Source: Paramarasmius palmivorus (Eukaryota > Basidiomycota > Agaricomycetes > Agaricales > Marasmiaceae). Taken from it: a DNA stretch of 64,000 nucleotides. Location of the stretch: assembly GCA_037176845.1 (NCBI GenBank), contig JAYKXP010000092.1:143092-207091 (forward strand), in the 5' to 3' direction. The notes below the pieces were generated by a model that was given only the letters and a program-made list of their open reading frames with translations, searched no databases and had not been told where the DNA came from. A program made the translations under genes and the position numbers. Each line of letters opens with the position of its first letter. Positions within the stretch are counted from its first letter, which is position 1. This document shows, piece by piece, positions 20,849 to 32,760 of this stretch.

Positions 20849-21834
20849 GTCGAAGAAAGGAATAAAGGGAGAGAAATCGAAAGGGGGAAAGAATGTCGGC
20901 GAATATTTATACGACTCGTCCGGTAATTACCTTGTCCATATGTTAGAGAAACATTTGTGACCTGTTCCACAACGGGAAGATCAGGTGGTTCTCGAAAGGG
21001 GAAGGAACAATATGGAATACACGGGTAGTATGGATCTGATACGAGGATGCGGGATCTCAGCGCCATATAATCGAGTTTTAGAAATGATTGAGGGCCTGGA
21101 TATTTGTAGAATTTCATTCACGTTGCCTGCCTGCCTTTGGCCGCTAAGCGTATTTCAGGCAATCCTCCATCTAGCTTATCAGAATTGTATGAGAATTGAA
21201 CCGTGTAGCAAATAAATTAGAGCTCTGGACTCACTGAGAAGGAAATAGCAGTTCTTGCCTGAGTATAGCGGGTATGAGATTGTCGAAAGGCAAGCGCAAA
21301 TGCTGTGCTGGTGACGCGCGTCAAGGTATTCCCACGGCACACTGTCGCCAACGTGATCCGTTGCCGTTTTTTCACTTTCCTTCTTCTACCATTGCACCAA
21401 CCCGTCAGTTACAGGTCAGCGACACCTTCTAGTCTTGAGATTGCAGTCATCACGATCCGAGTGGTACTGAGGGATACGGAGCAAAGGCGAGTCGTTCTAT
21501 CTATCTTTGTAAACCACGCCTTTAACGATGTATATATCAATCTTCCCGGGTACTTAGCACTTAGCCGCACCCAGCCAACAGCGAACACTCAATTATAAGC
21601 ATTTTTTGAGTACGCAGCGCACTGCACAGGATCTCCTTGGGTATCCACTCGTTTCCGCATTGTAACCGGCCCTGTCTCCTGACTGCATATTGATGGCAGG
21701 CGTTCCCCACTTTCCCCACACGATCTCACGAGTAGTACCCCGCACTTGCCCCACGTGCGGTCGTGTAGCGCACGATAACGCGATTTTCGGCTTGCCGATC
21801 TTTCACTGTTTCTCCTTCACCATCACTAGTGAAG
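20849..21834. other. Divergent promoter region
   Basis: Nearly 1 kb between the starts of the aquaporin (minus) and the MFS transporter (plus). No gene is seen in it. Regulatory sites are expected but I can name none. Confidence 0.4.
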
Positions 21835-24469
21835 ATGGCAGGTTCAAAATCGTCCTCTCTTGAAGAAAAGGGATCTCAATTGCGAGTCGAGCACTATGAT
21901 AACAAATCCGACTCTGCAGAAGACACACTTCTTGCAGCGCCTCCGACGTTAACAGAAGAAGAAGAGCGGAAGCTTTGGAGAAAGATAGATCGAAGACTCA
22001 TGCCTATTCTCTGTCTCATGTATCTCATGTCATTTTTGGATCGCGGTGCGTTTGCTATTTGTGCTCTTTCACTCTCATCGCTGATGATGTCAATTGGCAG
22101 GCAATATCGGTTCGTTGAAAGTTATCATGGGTGTCGTTTGCCTAAAGCAGAGTTGTAGGAAATGCGAAGCTTCAAGGACTGGTCACTCAGCTGGACCTCA
22201 AAGGGAACGAGTACAACATTGCCTTGGTGTGTTCCTCGTGCTCAGCCAGCGAATTCTGATCCCATATTCTTCTCGAAGACCATGTACTTCATCGTGAGTT
22301 TCACTCCGGTTCTCGGGTCACTTCTTCGGTCCGATTTACGTTCCATGGTAGCCGTATTGCATTTTCGAATGTCCTGCAAAGTGAGGTGAACTCTCCGGCC
22401 AGTCCTCCATCGAGCTAATGGCATTTTCAGTCTCGTACTGAAGAAGTTTCGTCCGAGAATGTACGTCTAGATACCCCATCTCACGCAGTATATTCTAACT
22501 GATGGAATTGGTTCAGTTGGCTCCCAGGCATCACGGTTTGTCGAACCCCACTTGTACTCCTCTTCTCACGTTCTTATCATTTCAATTTCAGGTACTATGG
22601 GGTGTCATTATGTGAGTTTCTATCACGAATCCGAGAGGCAATCAATGACGAAAATATGTCAAGGACATTGATGGGGCTGGTGAAGAAGTGGGTTCCGTGA
22701 AGTCTCTCCTTGATGTTTCTCTAATATCGTTGTTCTGCGATAGTTATCCCCAGCTAGTAGGAGCTCGAGTTTGTTTAGGTGTAGCCGTGAGTTGTTTCAT
22801 TTTCTCTTCTACTATTTGCCTGAGTTCCTTCCAGGAAGCTGGTCTATTCCCAGGTGTCGTTTACTAGTGGGTATTCTGCCGTCCATTCCTATCATTTACG
22901 GGATTGACACCTGTCATATGACACCCACCCATTTAGCCTTACCTTGTGGTATCCCCGCCACAAGCTTCAATTCCGGATAGGCCTGTTCTTCGGAGCGGCA
23001 TCGATGGCTGGTGCATTCTCCGGCTTGCTCGCTTATGGGATTTCCTTCATGAGCGGCACGCAGGGGCTACTCGGATGGTCCTGGATCTTCGTGGGTCGCG
23101 TTGTTGAGCTGCTCAACTGTATTTGACCAAATATTTATCGTACAGATTCTTGAAGGAATAGCGACGGTCGTCGTTGGGATCGTAGCGTTCATCATTCTTG
23201 TAGACTTCCCAGCAACAGCCGGTTTTCTTACACCCGAAGAACGCGCGTTCGTCATCTGGAAAAAGAGCGAGTAACTTTACTCATGATAGCAAAGATAGCA
23301 CTTACATATTCGACACCACAGAATACGACAACTCCACTGTCGGGGAGGAAGAGAACTTTTCGTCCAAGTACATAATTCAGGCCTTGACCGATTGGCAGGT
23401 GCGTTCGTTCGGTCCTTCTTTGACCCAGGTCTGTGCCCTTATTTTTGGTTCCAGGTTTGGGCACACATACTAGTTTATATCTCTCTTATCGGACCTCGTA
23501 AGTACTCCAGTCTAGGCGCATTCATCCACACTTAAACGAACCAATTATGAAGTGTATGGGATTACTTTGTTCCTACCGTACGTATTTCTGCGTTCAAGCA
23601 AACTCTTAAATTTAATGCTGAGTTCTTCCTCGCTTCAACAGAACCATCATCTCGAAGTACGTCCCTGCCAATAATAGTCTCCGACGAAAATCCTGACGCG
23701 TTATGTCTTGGCTTACAGCTTTGGCCATCCACCAGCGATTAGTCAATTACTATCGGTACCCCCATATGTTGTCGCAAGTGAGCGCTCTCCTGATCTCCCG
23801 ACGATTGTACACTCACCACGACCAAACACCGCAATTTTCAGCAATCACACTATACGTTTTCGCTTATTTCTCCGATAAATTGAAGATGCGGTCGCCCTTC
23901 ATATACGCGTCTCTTATACTATGCCTCATCGGATTCAGCATCAATATATCGAACGTCGCTCCCGGAGTGAAGTACTTTGGTACTTTCCTTTGCGTCACGG
24001 GTAGCTATGCGGGATTCCCGGGTGTTGTCGCTTGGTGTGTACTATAAATCATTTATATTAGCGCTCAACGAAGTGCTCACTAATAATGGGATACAGGTTA
24101 GGAAACAATCTATCAGGCCAATACAAACGTGGTGTTGGAATGGCTGTCCATATCGGTATAGGCAATTTCAGTGGCGCGATCGCCTCGAATGTGTATAGGG
24201 ACATTGACAAGCCACGCTTCATTGTGGGCCGTAGGTTCTCTTTCATCGACTCTTCTTACAGGGACGCTGACTGTCTTCCAGATGGTATCGAGCTCATGTT
24301 CATCGGAATCGGATTGATTACTGTGCCTCTAGTCGTGTTGGCCTATAAACGTATTAATAGCAAGCGGGAGATACTTCTCCGCGAGGCTGAGGAGAGGGGC
24401 GAGAAGAGTTCCCCGGAAGAGATCAGGGCGTTGGGGGACAGAGCTCCGGAGTTCAAGTATACGCTCTAG
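21835..24469 (+). CDS. MFS transporter, allantoate permease (Dal5-like) family
   Basis: Spliced frame starts MAGSKSSSLEEKGSQL. After an acidic N-terminus come KIDRRLMPILCLMYLMSFLD and RGNIGNAKLQGL (the usual DRxNIGNA motif), TMYFIPYCIFECPANLVLKK, LPGITVLWGVIMTLMG, GARVCLGVAEAGLFPGVVYY, YPRHKLQFRIGLFFGAASMA, GWSWIFILEGI, then the second half ending ALGDRAPEFKYTL. These are the hallmarks of fungal anion:cation symporters for vitamins, allantoate, nicotinate or similar carboxylates; the exact substrate cannot be told. Twelve membrane helices are expected. The DRGNIGNA segment is built around a 9-nt exon at 22101-22109. No frameshift is seen. Its stop lies 46 bp from that of the convergent esterase. 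Confidence 0.9.
22101..22109 (+). other. 9-nt microexon of the MFS transporter
   Basis: Nine bases (GCAATATCG) between an AG acceptor and a GT donor supply the Asn-Ile of the conserved DRGNIGNA motif. Skipping it would keep the frame but delete three residues. Confidence 0.75.
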
Positions 24470-24514
24470 TACTTCATTTCGGGTTCAGGGTATATTTGGT
24501 GTACACAAAGGCAA

Positions 24515-25797
24515 TCACATCTGGCAATCTTTGAGAACGAGATCAACATAATCGGCCATGATACGATGTGTTTCCTTCGACGGATGTCTAAGAAAGTGTT
24601 AGCGGCTATGGAAATCGAATAATTGACTCTGAGCGCTGACCCGTCGAACCAGTAGAAATGATGTGCTGCATCCTTGCACCAGCCGTTCTCGTCACAGTCC
24701 TCTGAACAGTTGACGCATTGATCTGTACTATTATATCCAAACGCTTTATATCCTGGAACGTCCCCTAGGACCCCATCCCATATTCTTGAGTAGTCCACAA
24801 ACGCCACATTGAGAGGTGAAGTAGAATTAGCATGGCGTTGGGCAAGGCCATCGTAAATGGTCTGTTTGAAGTCTTCTCCTGCGGGGTTAGTGGTACCACG
24901 ACCATATACATCAAGAACCATGAAAGAACGTCCGTTGGTCGGTGAACTGGAGAGAATATCGATTTGTGCGAGGACAACCTCCGCGGCAGAATGCATGCGA
25001 GTGCCGTTGTCATTCTCTGTGTAAAAGGATCAGCGAGCGAGTGCGTGATGTCAAGCATTATTTCAATACCGGTAAGATGCGCGATGTAGTCACTTGAGGA
25101 CTTGATCAGCATATGCAAGGGCTCTCAGAGTTAGACTTACTTTATCCCAAAGAAGGCGGCGTATAGCGTTGTCTCCGGATCTAGTTGATGACCTTGTCCG
25201 AGAAACGTCTTCACTGTCGGATTCCTTTTTTATTCACTTCAGATGGGGGGCATAGAAAGGAAGTCTACCTTGTCCGATGAAATCAACCCGCCTGGGATTG
25301 CTCGGCCAAAGAGACAAGTCTGTGCATGCGCCCCATTGCTATAAGTATAGATGAGGATGAACATCAGAAGGATGATTCCGGTCTCGTGGACATACAGCAT
25401 AATCCATCAGGGTAGCATTATTCATGTCGTTTGCAACACCTTCAACCCAAACAGGCCCATTGGCGGATCTTCCTCCGGCTTTGGGATTGGGAGGCACGAG
25501 AATAGGCGGTAGAAGAGGGGATCCATCGTCGTTTCCACCATCGGTAAAGGAATCCTAGACTAATTCAGAGTGGCTCATTGCTGAGGTGGCCTGCTTGAAA
25601 GGACTCACTCCGAATGAGACAATCGTTCTAATACTCTCCGTAGTGATTCCAACATTAATATCCGCTACTGTTCCCGGAAACGTGCCGCAGATGGGCGACA
25701 CGGCGAGATGAATGCCGTCGTTCCGTCCAGGGTCTTGACTGTATGAGGCTTGAAGGATACCGAGAAGGCCAAGGGTATAGGAGAAAAGGTGCTTCAT
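24515..25797 (-). CDS. Secreted GDSL/SGNH-type esterase
   Basis: Starts MKHLFSYTLGLLGILQASYS, a clear signal peptide. The nucleophile block is SIRTIVSFG then DSFTDGGND (GDSL-like, Ser in GDSFTDGG) split by an intron. Later exons give AGGRSANGPVWVEGVANDMN, TLMDYAWGACTDLS, GQGHQLDPETTLYAAFFGIKD-like text and, at the C-terminus, NGWCKDAAHHFYWFDG then HPSKETHRIMADYVDL, where the Asp and His of the DxxH-type catalytic pair sit. The layout fits fungal carbohydrate-esterase family 16-like acetylesterases, which remove acetyl groups from plant cell-wall oligosaccharides; the substrate is inference. Paired cysteines (CVNCSEDC, WCKD) fit an extracellular protein. The last exon ends KDCQM at 24515. Confidence 0.82.
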
Positions 25798-27284
25798 CCT
25801 GTCGACCCGAGAACTGAGGCAAGTAAAGCATCCTTTATAAATCTCATGAAGGGTCCATATGGTTTTACGGAGATATGAAGAAGCGAGCTCAAGAAGCATA
25901 TACAATGCTGTGACAGGTTTGATGATCATGGGTCTGGGAGTACAGTTTCAGTTGAGCGTTAGATGGTCAGAGCTTTCTTTTTGCAGGGTACCGGTGGCCA
26001 GCTATAGGTCAATGGTAGGCTTCCCAAGAAGCCAAAGTGATATAAAGGTTCAGAGAAGCTTGAAAGGTTATTTCCCATACATCTAAAGCTAGATGCGGGA
26101 TGGTCAAGGTTGAAACCAAGAGATGAAACGAAGGTGTATTTATTTGTGCACCAGCTTGTGTATTCGGGTACAAATAAACATCCACGTGGCTTTCATTCGC
26201 TAACGCGTCTCCGCTGAGTCCGCTCGTCGTTTCTCATCAGACTCATCATGCACTGTTCATCATCTCGTAACTCATCAAGAGCTCACTTTCGAGCTGTTTT
26301 TTATCTCTCGACTACCTGTCAGAAATACGCCAAGACTCCATGGAGAATAAGATGGGGTGACCGTGCAGCAGGGCAAAGTTGAAAGTGGACCGGTATGTTT
26401 ATAAATGCAAATTTCCTGGTGGTTGCCTGAATCACATGTCATGATATACCAGATAATTGAACAATTCGGAGCTTAGGGAGCTGGGATAGGTTCTGCAAAA
26501 CGTATCGGCCGAAACTCTCAAAAATGCAGAACCGAGGTGGTTCTATGTCGGCTAGGGAACCTGTAGGATGTCGCACTGGCTGCATTATCGGATGTGGAAA
26601 GGTTGGAATTGGAAGGAATGACTTCAGGTAAGAGCCGCCGGCCCGCGATGTTTTTTTAACTTAGGAAGGCCTTCACTGAGACTGCCGTTCTCCAGACCCC
26701 AACAGTTCTCTCAACTCATTATTTCCGTCCAACTCTGGTAGTGGCATGCGTCATCCTTTCACCCCGTACAGACGACGACGGTTGTGGGAGGAAAAATTGC
26801 TGGAAACAGGCGGATACTGCGGAGAACCATTTTTCCCTGTCTTCCTGGGCTTGCCGGCTCATCGATGGAACAACGCCACAATTCAATTTCAATTACGCAA
26901 ATATGGGGAAAAAATTGCTCCTCACTCCACCACGCGGGTTTATGAGCACAAGATCACTGAGGCTTGGAAGTGGTGACCATAATCGAATCCTAGAGGTGAG
27001 CAGCATAGGTCATATGGATTGTTACATATCTCTGAAAAGTTTGATAAAGTATCATAAGATTGTCTTTTCGGGAGAAACGACGAGAAGCAAGACAACGCTC
27101 GACATAAGTATATCTTCGGCACCATACTTCGCCGTCTCGTGATCAGCTCATCATTGCTCATGAGGTGATTTCAGGATAATTTTAGTCCTGTTCCTGATCC
27201 CAAGCGAACCGTTAGGCATTGGCATTCGACGGTATAAGAGGCCAATGAGGTCTTTGCGTTCGCGCTTAGAACCCCCGTTCCAAA
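25798..27284. other. Divergent intergenic region
   Basis: About 1.5 kb between the starts of two secreted esterases on opposite strands. Short frames (26741-27142 and neighbours) show no family. Probably promoter DNA for both genes. Confidence 0.4.
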
Positions 27285-29448
27285 ATGCGGCTTTTACCTC
27301 CTTTAACTTTCCTCGGGACCGCCGTGCTCGCAGGCACATATGCCTTCCCACACGCGTACAACTCGAACCTGAAGTTTCTGGACTCGCCAGTGGTTAGCCT
27401 TGACTGTACGTTCCCTTTTGCAACACCTTGACAAGCTAACGAACCTCGTATTGCCAGACGGAACCTTCGTTGGTAAAATCAACGCCACGACTGGTATCAC
27501 CTACTATCTTGGCGTTCAGTATGCAGACCCACCTCTTGGTGATCTAAGGTGGCGTGCTGCGGTATCTCCACCATCAAAGCAGCTGGGGGTAGTCAATGCA
27601 ACACAAGTGAGCCTTCGGCTCATTTTGGATGACGTAGTACTGACACCGACGTGTTTCCTCAGTATCGAGATGGATGTATCACGACTAGTGCAACGCAGCT
27701 TGATGTCACCGCTGGAACGTCCGAAGACTGTTTGTACGGAAATGTTAGTCTCCATACGTCTTCCGACAATTCCAGCCACTCACTTGTACTCGCCCAGATT
27801 TTCGTTCCTCCTTCTACAACTCCTCAGCCCAAGCTCCCTGTTTTAGTCTGGTTCCATGGAGGTGGCTTCCAAGGAGGCAACTCGCACGATGCTCAGCCAG
27901 AACTGCTCTTTGAATCATCGGGAGCCGACAGACCTTTCATCCTGGTCTCGATTGAGTACCGGTTGGGACAGTTTGGTTTCCTTGGTATGTGTATCACCTC
28001 ACCTCCACGAATACCCTTCTGACAAGAACCATCCTACGCAGCGGGCGCCGCAGTTAAGAATGATGGCCAGCTCAATGCTGGATTGAACGATCAACGTACG
28101 GCATTGAGATGGGTTCAGAGATATATCGGGGAGTTTGGTGGAGATCCCGAGTACGCTTCTTCCATTCCATTACTTGCAAGTCGCCAGAAGCTGATTCTAT
28201 TTCTAGTCGAGTAACGATATGGGGCTTATCGGCTGGTGCTGGGTCGACCATGTTCCATGTATAATTCTTCCTTTTTCTTTGATTCTCCACACTGATGGCT
28301 CTTCTAGCTGATTGCCAACAATGGCGATAGCGAAGGCCTCTTCCAGGCGGCGATGGGTGATAGCCCTTCTTGAGCTACATGCCAGCATGGAATGATTCAT
28401 ATCTAGAAAGATTATATGGGCAGGTTGCCGAGTTTGCGTACGTGACATTTGTATAGACTTCGTCAAGACTCGCCTCACACTGGTTGGTAGCGGCTGCAAC
28501 ACCTCGGAAGATACCCTTTCATGCCTTCGCGGCGTAAACGCAAGTACTCTTGCTCTCGCAGGGGCCAAAACTCTACAGGCTAGAGGTTCAACGCTTTACG
28601 CGTTTGCACCGTGTATGGACGGTGAATTGATCACTATGCGGCCAGTTGAAGCATTTGGGAGCGGAAAGTTCGCAAGGGTGAATGTATTGTTCGGGTACGC
28701 TCTTTTGCTTCCCCCATGGAGGATACCCTTCTAACTATGAGTTTCCAATTAGTTCAAACACTAACGAAGGAGCCAACTGGTCCAACTCGTTACCTTCCGC
28801 TGCTGCGAATACCTCTATGCCCAATGCAACTGAAACAACTGTTTACAACTTCATTCGAGGACAATACGCGCCTTTCACGAACAGCTCTTTCGCTCAAGGA
28901 CTCGAGCTCTATCCGAATGCAACGTATAATGCATCCATGAGTATGCAAGGACAACAGATGTATGGTGAAGCGAGGTACATCTGTTCCGCGAGTTTGATCG
29001 GTAGCGGGGTTGCTAGTGTGGGCAACAGAGCATGGGTTTACCGGTAAGTTCTCTGCTCATACGCCTGGATTGTGACTAACAATGGTTCGTTGTGTGACTC
29101 AGGTACAACAACCCCAATATGGGATCGAACCATGGCAGCGAAATCCAAGCCATGTGGGGCACACCTTCGGCGAAAGCGACGGCTCAGGACAAAGAGCTGT
29201 TCAGCAGAATGAGGGAATATTGGACGTCGTTCGTTACCGGTGGAGATCCAGTCTCCTCGAATGTTACATGGGAGGTAAGTACACTCCATTGACAGGGTCG
29301 TACAGAAGCTGACCGGTGGCGACAGGAATTCGGGGAAGGCAGGCGGTTGCTACTAGACCCCAGTGGGATCCAGATGGAGGATATTCCTTCGGAACAAGCA
29401 GAAAGATGCGCATTTTGGCATGGGATTAGCGAGGAACTCAATACATGA
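27285..29448 (+). CDS. Secreted type-B carboxylesterase/lipase, copy 1
   Basis: Starts MRLLPPLTFLGTAVLAGTYA, a signal peptide. Spliced exons give DYGTFVGKINATTGITYYLG, VQYADPPLGDLRWRA, SEDCLYGN, PVLVWFHGGGFQGGNS (oxyanion hole HGGG), YRLGQFGFL, DQRTALRWVQRYIGEFGGDP, then WGLSAGAGS with the nucleophile Ser. Consensus here is GESAG, so the Glu is Leu. Middle and C-terminal parts follow (NTNEGANW, QMYGEARYICSASLI, NNPNMGSNHGSE, ending EELNT). These enzymes hydrolyse esters or lipids outside the cell. One base seems to be missing near 28368 in SPSLSYMPAW, where TGA interrupts the frame; protein similarity resumes at once in the next frame, so assembly error is likely. An inverted paralogue lies at 35450-37597. 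Confidence 0.83.
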
Positions 29449-29662
29449 TACACCCCACGCCAGTTAGAGTAAATTGTGGACCATAGTTTATAGATGCATC
29501 TATAGTCGGAGGTACAGTGATGTACAAGGGTGTAATTGTGCTTCAAACGATGTTAACAATAAGTTACCTATTCCGTATTCCTGACTGGCCGTGAAGATAG
29601 TGAGTACGTGTAAAGCAAGCAAGAAGTTGAAGAACTCGTAAACCTTACCATTCTAGCTCATT

Positions 29663-30866
29663 CTAATCCAATAGATCTACCACCACAGGCCCAAATCCCT
29701 TGCCACCAAACTTGTCTGTCCCAAACTGCCTAGCTCGTTGGACCCATCGGCCAATTAGCGGCGTTGACAAAAACCGTCGTTTCTGCTTCGTCGCTGCCTG
29801 TATCTGTCGTTTCGTCGTTTTGAATTTCAGGGCACTTGTTCGCGTAGTCCCCCTTCCAGTGGTGAACGTGCGCACCATGGGCTTCGTGGATATGCCCAAA
29901 GACATGAATTCTTGGTTTCAAAGAAGGTAGACGAGCAGTCAGAGCTTCACACCCAACGAACTCTCCGCCTGTCGTTACGTCGAATATTCGGTGGGGTGGG
30001 CCATGCGTTAGGAGGATATCGGTCTTTGGGAATTTGGAAACCAGGTCTATTGACGAAAGAAGTCATCGATATATTGGAAGGCGAAGAGTATAAACGCACT
30101 TTCGGCATCTTTTCCCCTGTTGTAGTTGAACGCCCAATCATAGAACCAAGGTGACCACTGTAGTTCAAGTCGTCGTCAGCCTCGTTGTCTCGTGCGCAGA
30201 TGGTAAAGCTCACAGGAGAACCATAGACGCTCCATGTTCTGCCACCTTCCTTTACTTGAAACTGGGTTTCTTCGTCTTCAAGGTATATAACACCTGCTTT
30301 CTGTGCGTTCGGTCCCTTGAGCATTTCCAGTATCGGGTCGATTTGCTGAAAGCTGTTGGATGAGGACAGGAACAGCATTCCAACGAGAAGGCAGACATAC
30401 CTGCTTTCCACCATCGTATCTTCCATGCCACCTCTGCCAGTTAACATCGTACCACCCTGCATGAAGCGTCAAGTCATGATTTCCCGCGATAATTCTGCTT
30501 TGAGATGAGCATCTCCGGATACTGTTATGGTTTAAGGACGCACATTTTCTTTGTGTGCGGTAACGCGTAAAGCCAATCCATCGTCTTCTTGAAGTTTTCT
30601 ACTGTCCCTGTATTTGTCAAGTCACCTCCGTGTAACAGAACATCCCCTGGAGGAACCTCAAACTCATGGGAATGTGTGTCGCTGACGCAAACGAAACGGG
30701 TCCAGGCATCGGACGGCTTGGGTTTTAGTTCGGAGAGCGAAGTGTAGTCGACTTGGACGATAGCTTGGGTAGATGAAGAGCGCTCGGCTGAGGTCATGGT
30801 GGTAGAAGGGAAAGGAGAAGGGGGAGCTGGTGGTCCATGGAACGCACGGACCAGTTTCTTGATCAT
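29663..30866 (-). CDS. Calcineurin-like metallophosphoesterase
   Basis: Starts MIKKLVRAFHGPPAPPSPFP. Motifs in order: RFVCVSDTHSHEFEVPPGD (DxH), LLHGGDLTN (GDxxN-like), IAGNHDLTLH (GNHD), ILLTHGPPHRIFD (H near GPP) and HVFGHIHEAHGAH (GHxH), which together bind the two metal ions. The C-terminal FVNAANWPMG then FGTDKFGGKGFGPVVVDLLD is typical of small fungal metallophosphatases related to the MPPED group. The substrate is unknown. An extra C near 29747 puts a stop after NWPMGPTS, while the family's usual tail is in the next frame; I include the tail and treat the shift as probable sequence error. The gene is divergent from the F-box gene with only about 160 bp between starts. Confidence 0.82.
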
Positions 30867-31029
30867 GGGCGTTGTGTGTTAAGCGACGGGCGCCAAATGT
30901 GAGTTTGTACACCAATTGGTATGTAAACAGAAAACGCCTGTTTCTCAACAACCATCATCAGTATCCTGCCCCCCGTATTTCCGACTCAGAGCCAAGACCA
31001 TAACCGCTGTTGGCCTATTGGAACCAAGA

Positions 31030-32322
31030 ATGGACAAAACTGTGCGATTCTATTATGTTCATCGTCATTCCTACCTACTCATCTTTTTCGTGCCCAATCA
31101 GGACACAGTCGCAGTGGTTCCTCAGGAAGTGCTAGAAATCATCCTGGGGAATCTAGATCGCTTCAAGGATCGCGAATCTCTGCGTCAATGTGCTTTGACT
31201 GCACGATGTCTTCTCCCCGCTGCACAACGGGCACTGTTTCGTAGCATCAGTCTTACTACCATCTATGAAAGCAAAGGCTGCGCAGGCATCGAAAATTTTC
31301 GCGGTCTCCTTGAACAAGCACCTCACCTTGCCAATTATCCTACACATCTTTGCCTTGACCTTCAACCATCGGACTGGGGTGAACTTTTGTTCGATGCAGG
31401 ATCTTACCCTTTCGTCATTTCACGACTACAGAATTTGGAAAGAATGGATATCTGCATATTTCGAGAAAATAGGATAGGGTTAACGTCACTGCAACTCTAC
31501 ATTTTGCTGGGCGGAACACAGGCACCCAAAATCAGGTGTCTTCAGTTGAGTGGCATGGAGAGCAAAGAGGCCTTCGGGTTTGTCGGGCACCTTGCAGCAC
31601 ATAGAAGCCTTCAAGAGCTTCAGCTCTGGGATGTGCTTCCAACCGAGACGCAGGCCCCAGCTCTTACCTGGAGTCCTTTGCCGGCTGTGCCTACTGTCCA
31701 ACTTCGCACGTTCCATGTTGACGGGAATGTAACAAACACCCTTTCCTGGGCAACTTCAGCAAACTCGTGCTTGCGATTTACCGAGCTCCGCGAACTCACT
31801 ATCGGTGACTTGACGGAACAGTCCTGCCCACCGCTTGCGCGTGTTCTTGAGGCGGCCAAAGATAGTCTTACTTGTCTGAATTTCATGGGACCAGATATAG
31901 AATTCGTATCCTCTTTCCAATTCGACATGTTGCGACATCTCCGCACCATCTCCTACACAATCCCGCGGATAGGACCCACTATTTCCTACCACAGCCCTCT
32001 TGGACCTTCATCCGTGCTGAATCCCTGGTGCTCTGCTCTCAAAAGAGGCAACGGGTTGAAGCTGGACAAGTTCATCGTCCGAATGGATTTTGGCACCGTA
32101 CGGATCCCTAGCAGGTCAGAGTCAGAATGGGACCCTGCAGACGGGTTTGTGTTCCACTCATGGGAAGATTTCGAAGCTGCTCTCATTAGTGGCACTCGGA
32201 CGAGACAGCTCGAACTACAAATCGTGGATTCGAACAGGAGAATAACCACAGATGTTCTTAGAGACTATTTGTCACTATGCCATTCTGGTACGGGTGCGAG
32301 CTCGTTGTGCTGCAGAGAATAG
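31030..32322 (+). CDS. F-box protein with LRR-like repeats
   Basis: An open frame of about 430 residues from MDKTVRFYYVHRHS. The F-box-like helix set is VVPQEVLEIILGNLDRFKDR, then RQCALTARCLLPAAQRALFR (about residues 30-75). The rest has irregular leucine-rich segments (SLQELQLWDVLP, FTELRELTIGDL, SLTCLNFMGPDI), as in the large Agaricomycete F-box families. Such proteins pair with Skp1 to select targets for ubiquitination; the target is unknown. The first 20 residues may hide a short intron (GTTCAT..CAG, about 31057-31101), since DTVAVVPQEV is the usual beginning of the box. The tail ends SSLCCRE, which may itself be a read-through into a last intron. Confidence 0.72.
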   Translation: MDKTVRFYYVHRHSYLLIFFVPNQDTVAVVPQEVLEIILGNLDRFKDRESLRQCALTARCLLPAAQRALFRSISLTTIYESKGCAGIENFRGLLEQAPHLANYPTHLCLDLQPSDWGELLFDAGSYPFVISRLQNLERMDICIFRENRIGLTSLQLYILLGGTQAPKIRCLQLSGMESKEAFGFVGHLAAHRSLQELQLWDVLPTETQAPALTWSPLPAVPTVQLRTFHVDGNVTNTLSWATSANSCLRFTELRELTIGDLTEQSCPPLARVLEAAKDSLTCLNFMGPDIEFVSSFQFDMLRHLRTISYTIPRIGPTISYHSPLGPSSVLNPWCSALKRGNGLKLDKFIVRMDFGTVRIPSRSESEWDPADGFVFHSWEDFEAALISGTRTRQLELQIVDSNRRITTDVLRDYLSLCHSGTGASSLCCRE

Positions 32323-32760
32323 GAAAAATTCGGCTGGGAGCTGTGTTAAACTATGAGGAACCCTACGAGGATTGGGAGTATAGATCTTGCTCAGGAGAGT
32401 GGAAGAAAGTGGACTTGGATTATATGTTTTACTCGCCGTGAAAGGTTCGCGAAGCTCGATACTTTCTTGTCATGTCATACACCCGTATCTTTGCATTTTC
32501 TTATGATATATAGTACATCGGTGGGTCCGATCATAGCGGCAGTAAAAAATTAAGCTCGAAATTTATCTTGTCACCGTTCCTTATACCAACACAGTATCTC
32601 CGTACTTGAACGTCCTGTGGCGAACGTGCCGCTTCTCTCTCAAATAGTCTACGATCGCTGTTGTGCACATTCGAGATGGCCAGGTAGAGTATGACAGAAA
32701 AGCCTAAAGATATATGTACATGTACATCGATCAAACAAGCATAAGAACGGAACAGTGTCC
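32323..32760. other. Convergent intergenic region, no gene seen
   Basis: About 440 bp between two stops; only short frames, presumably 3' untranslated DNA. Confidence 0.4.
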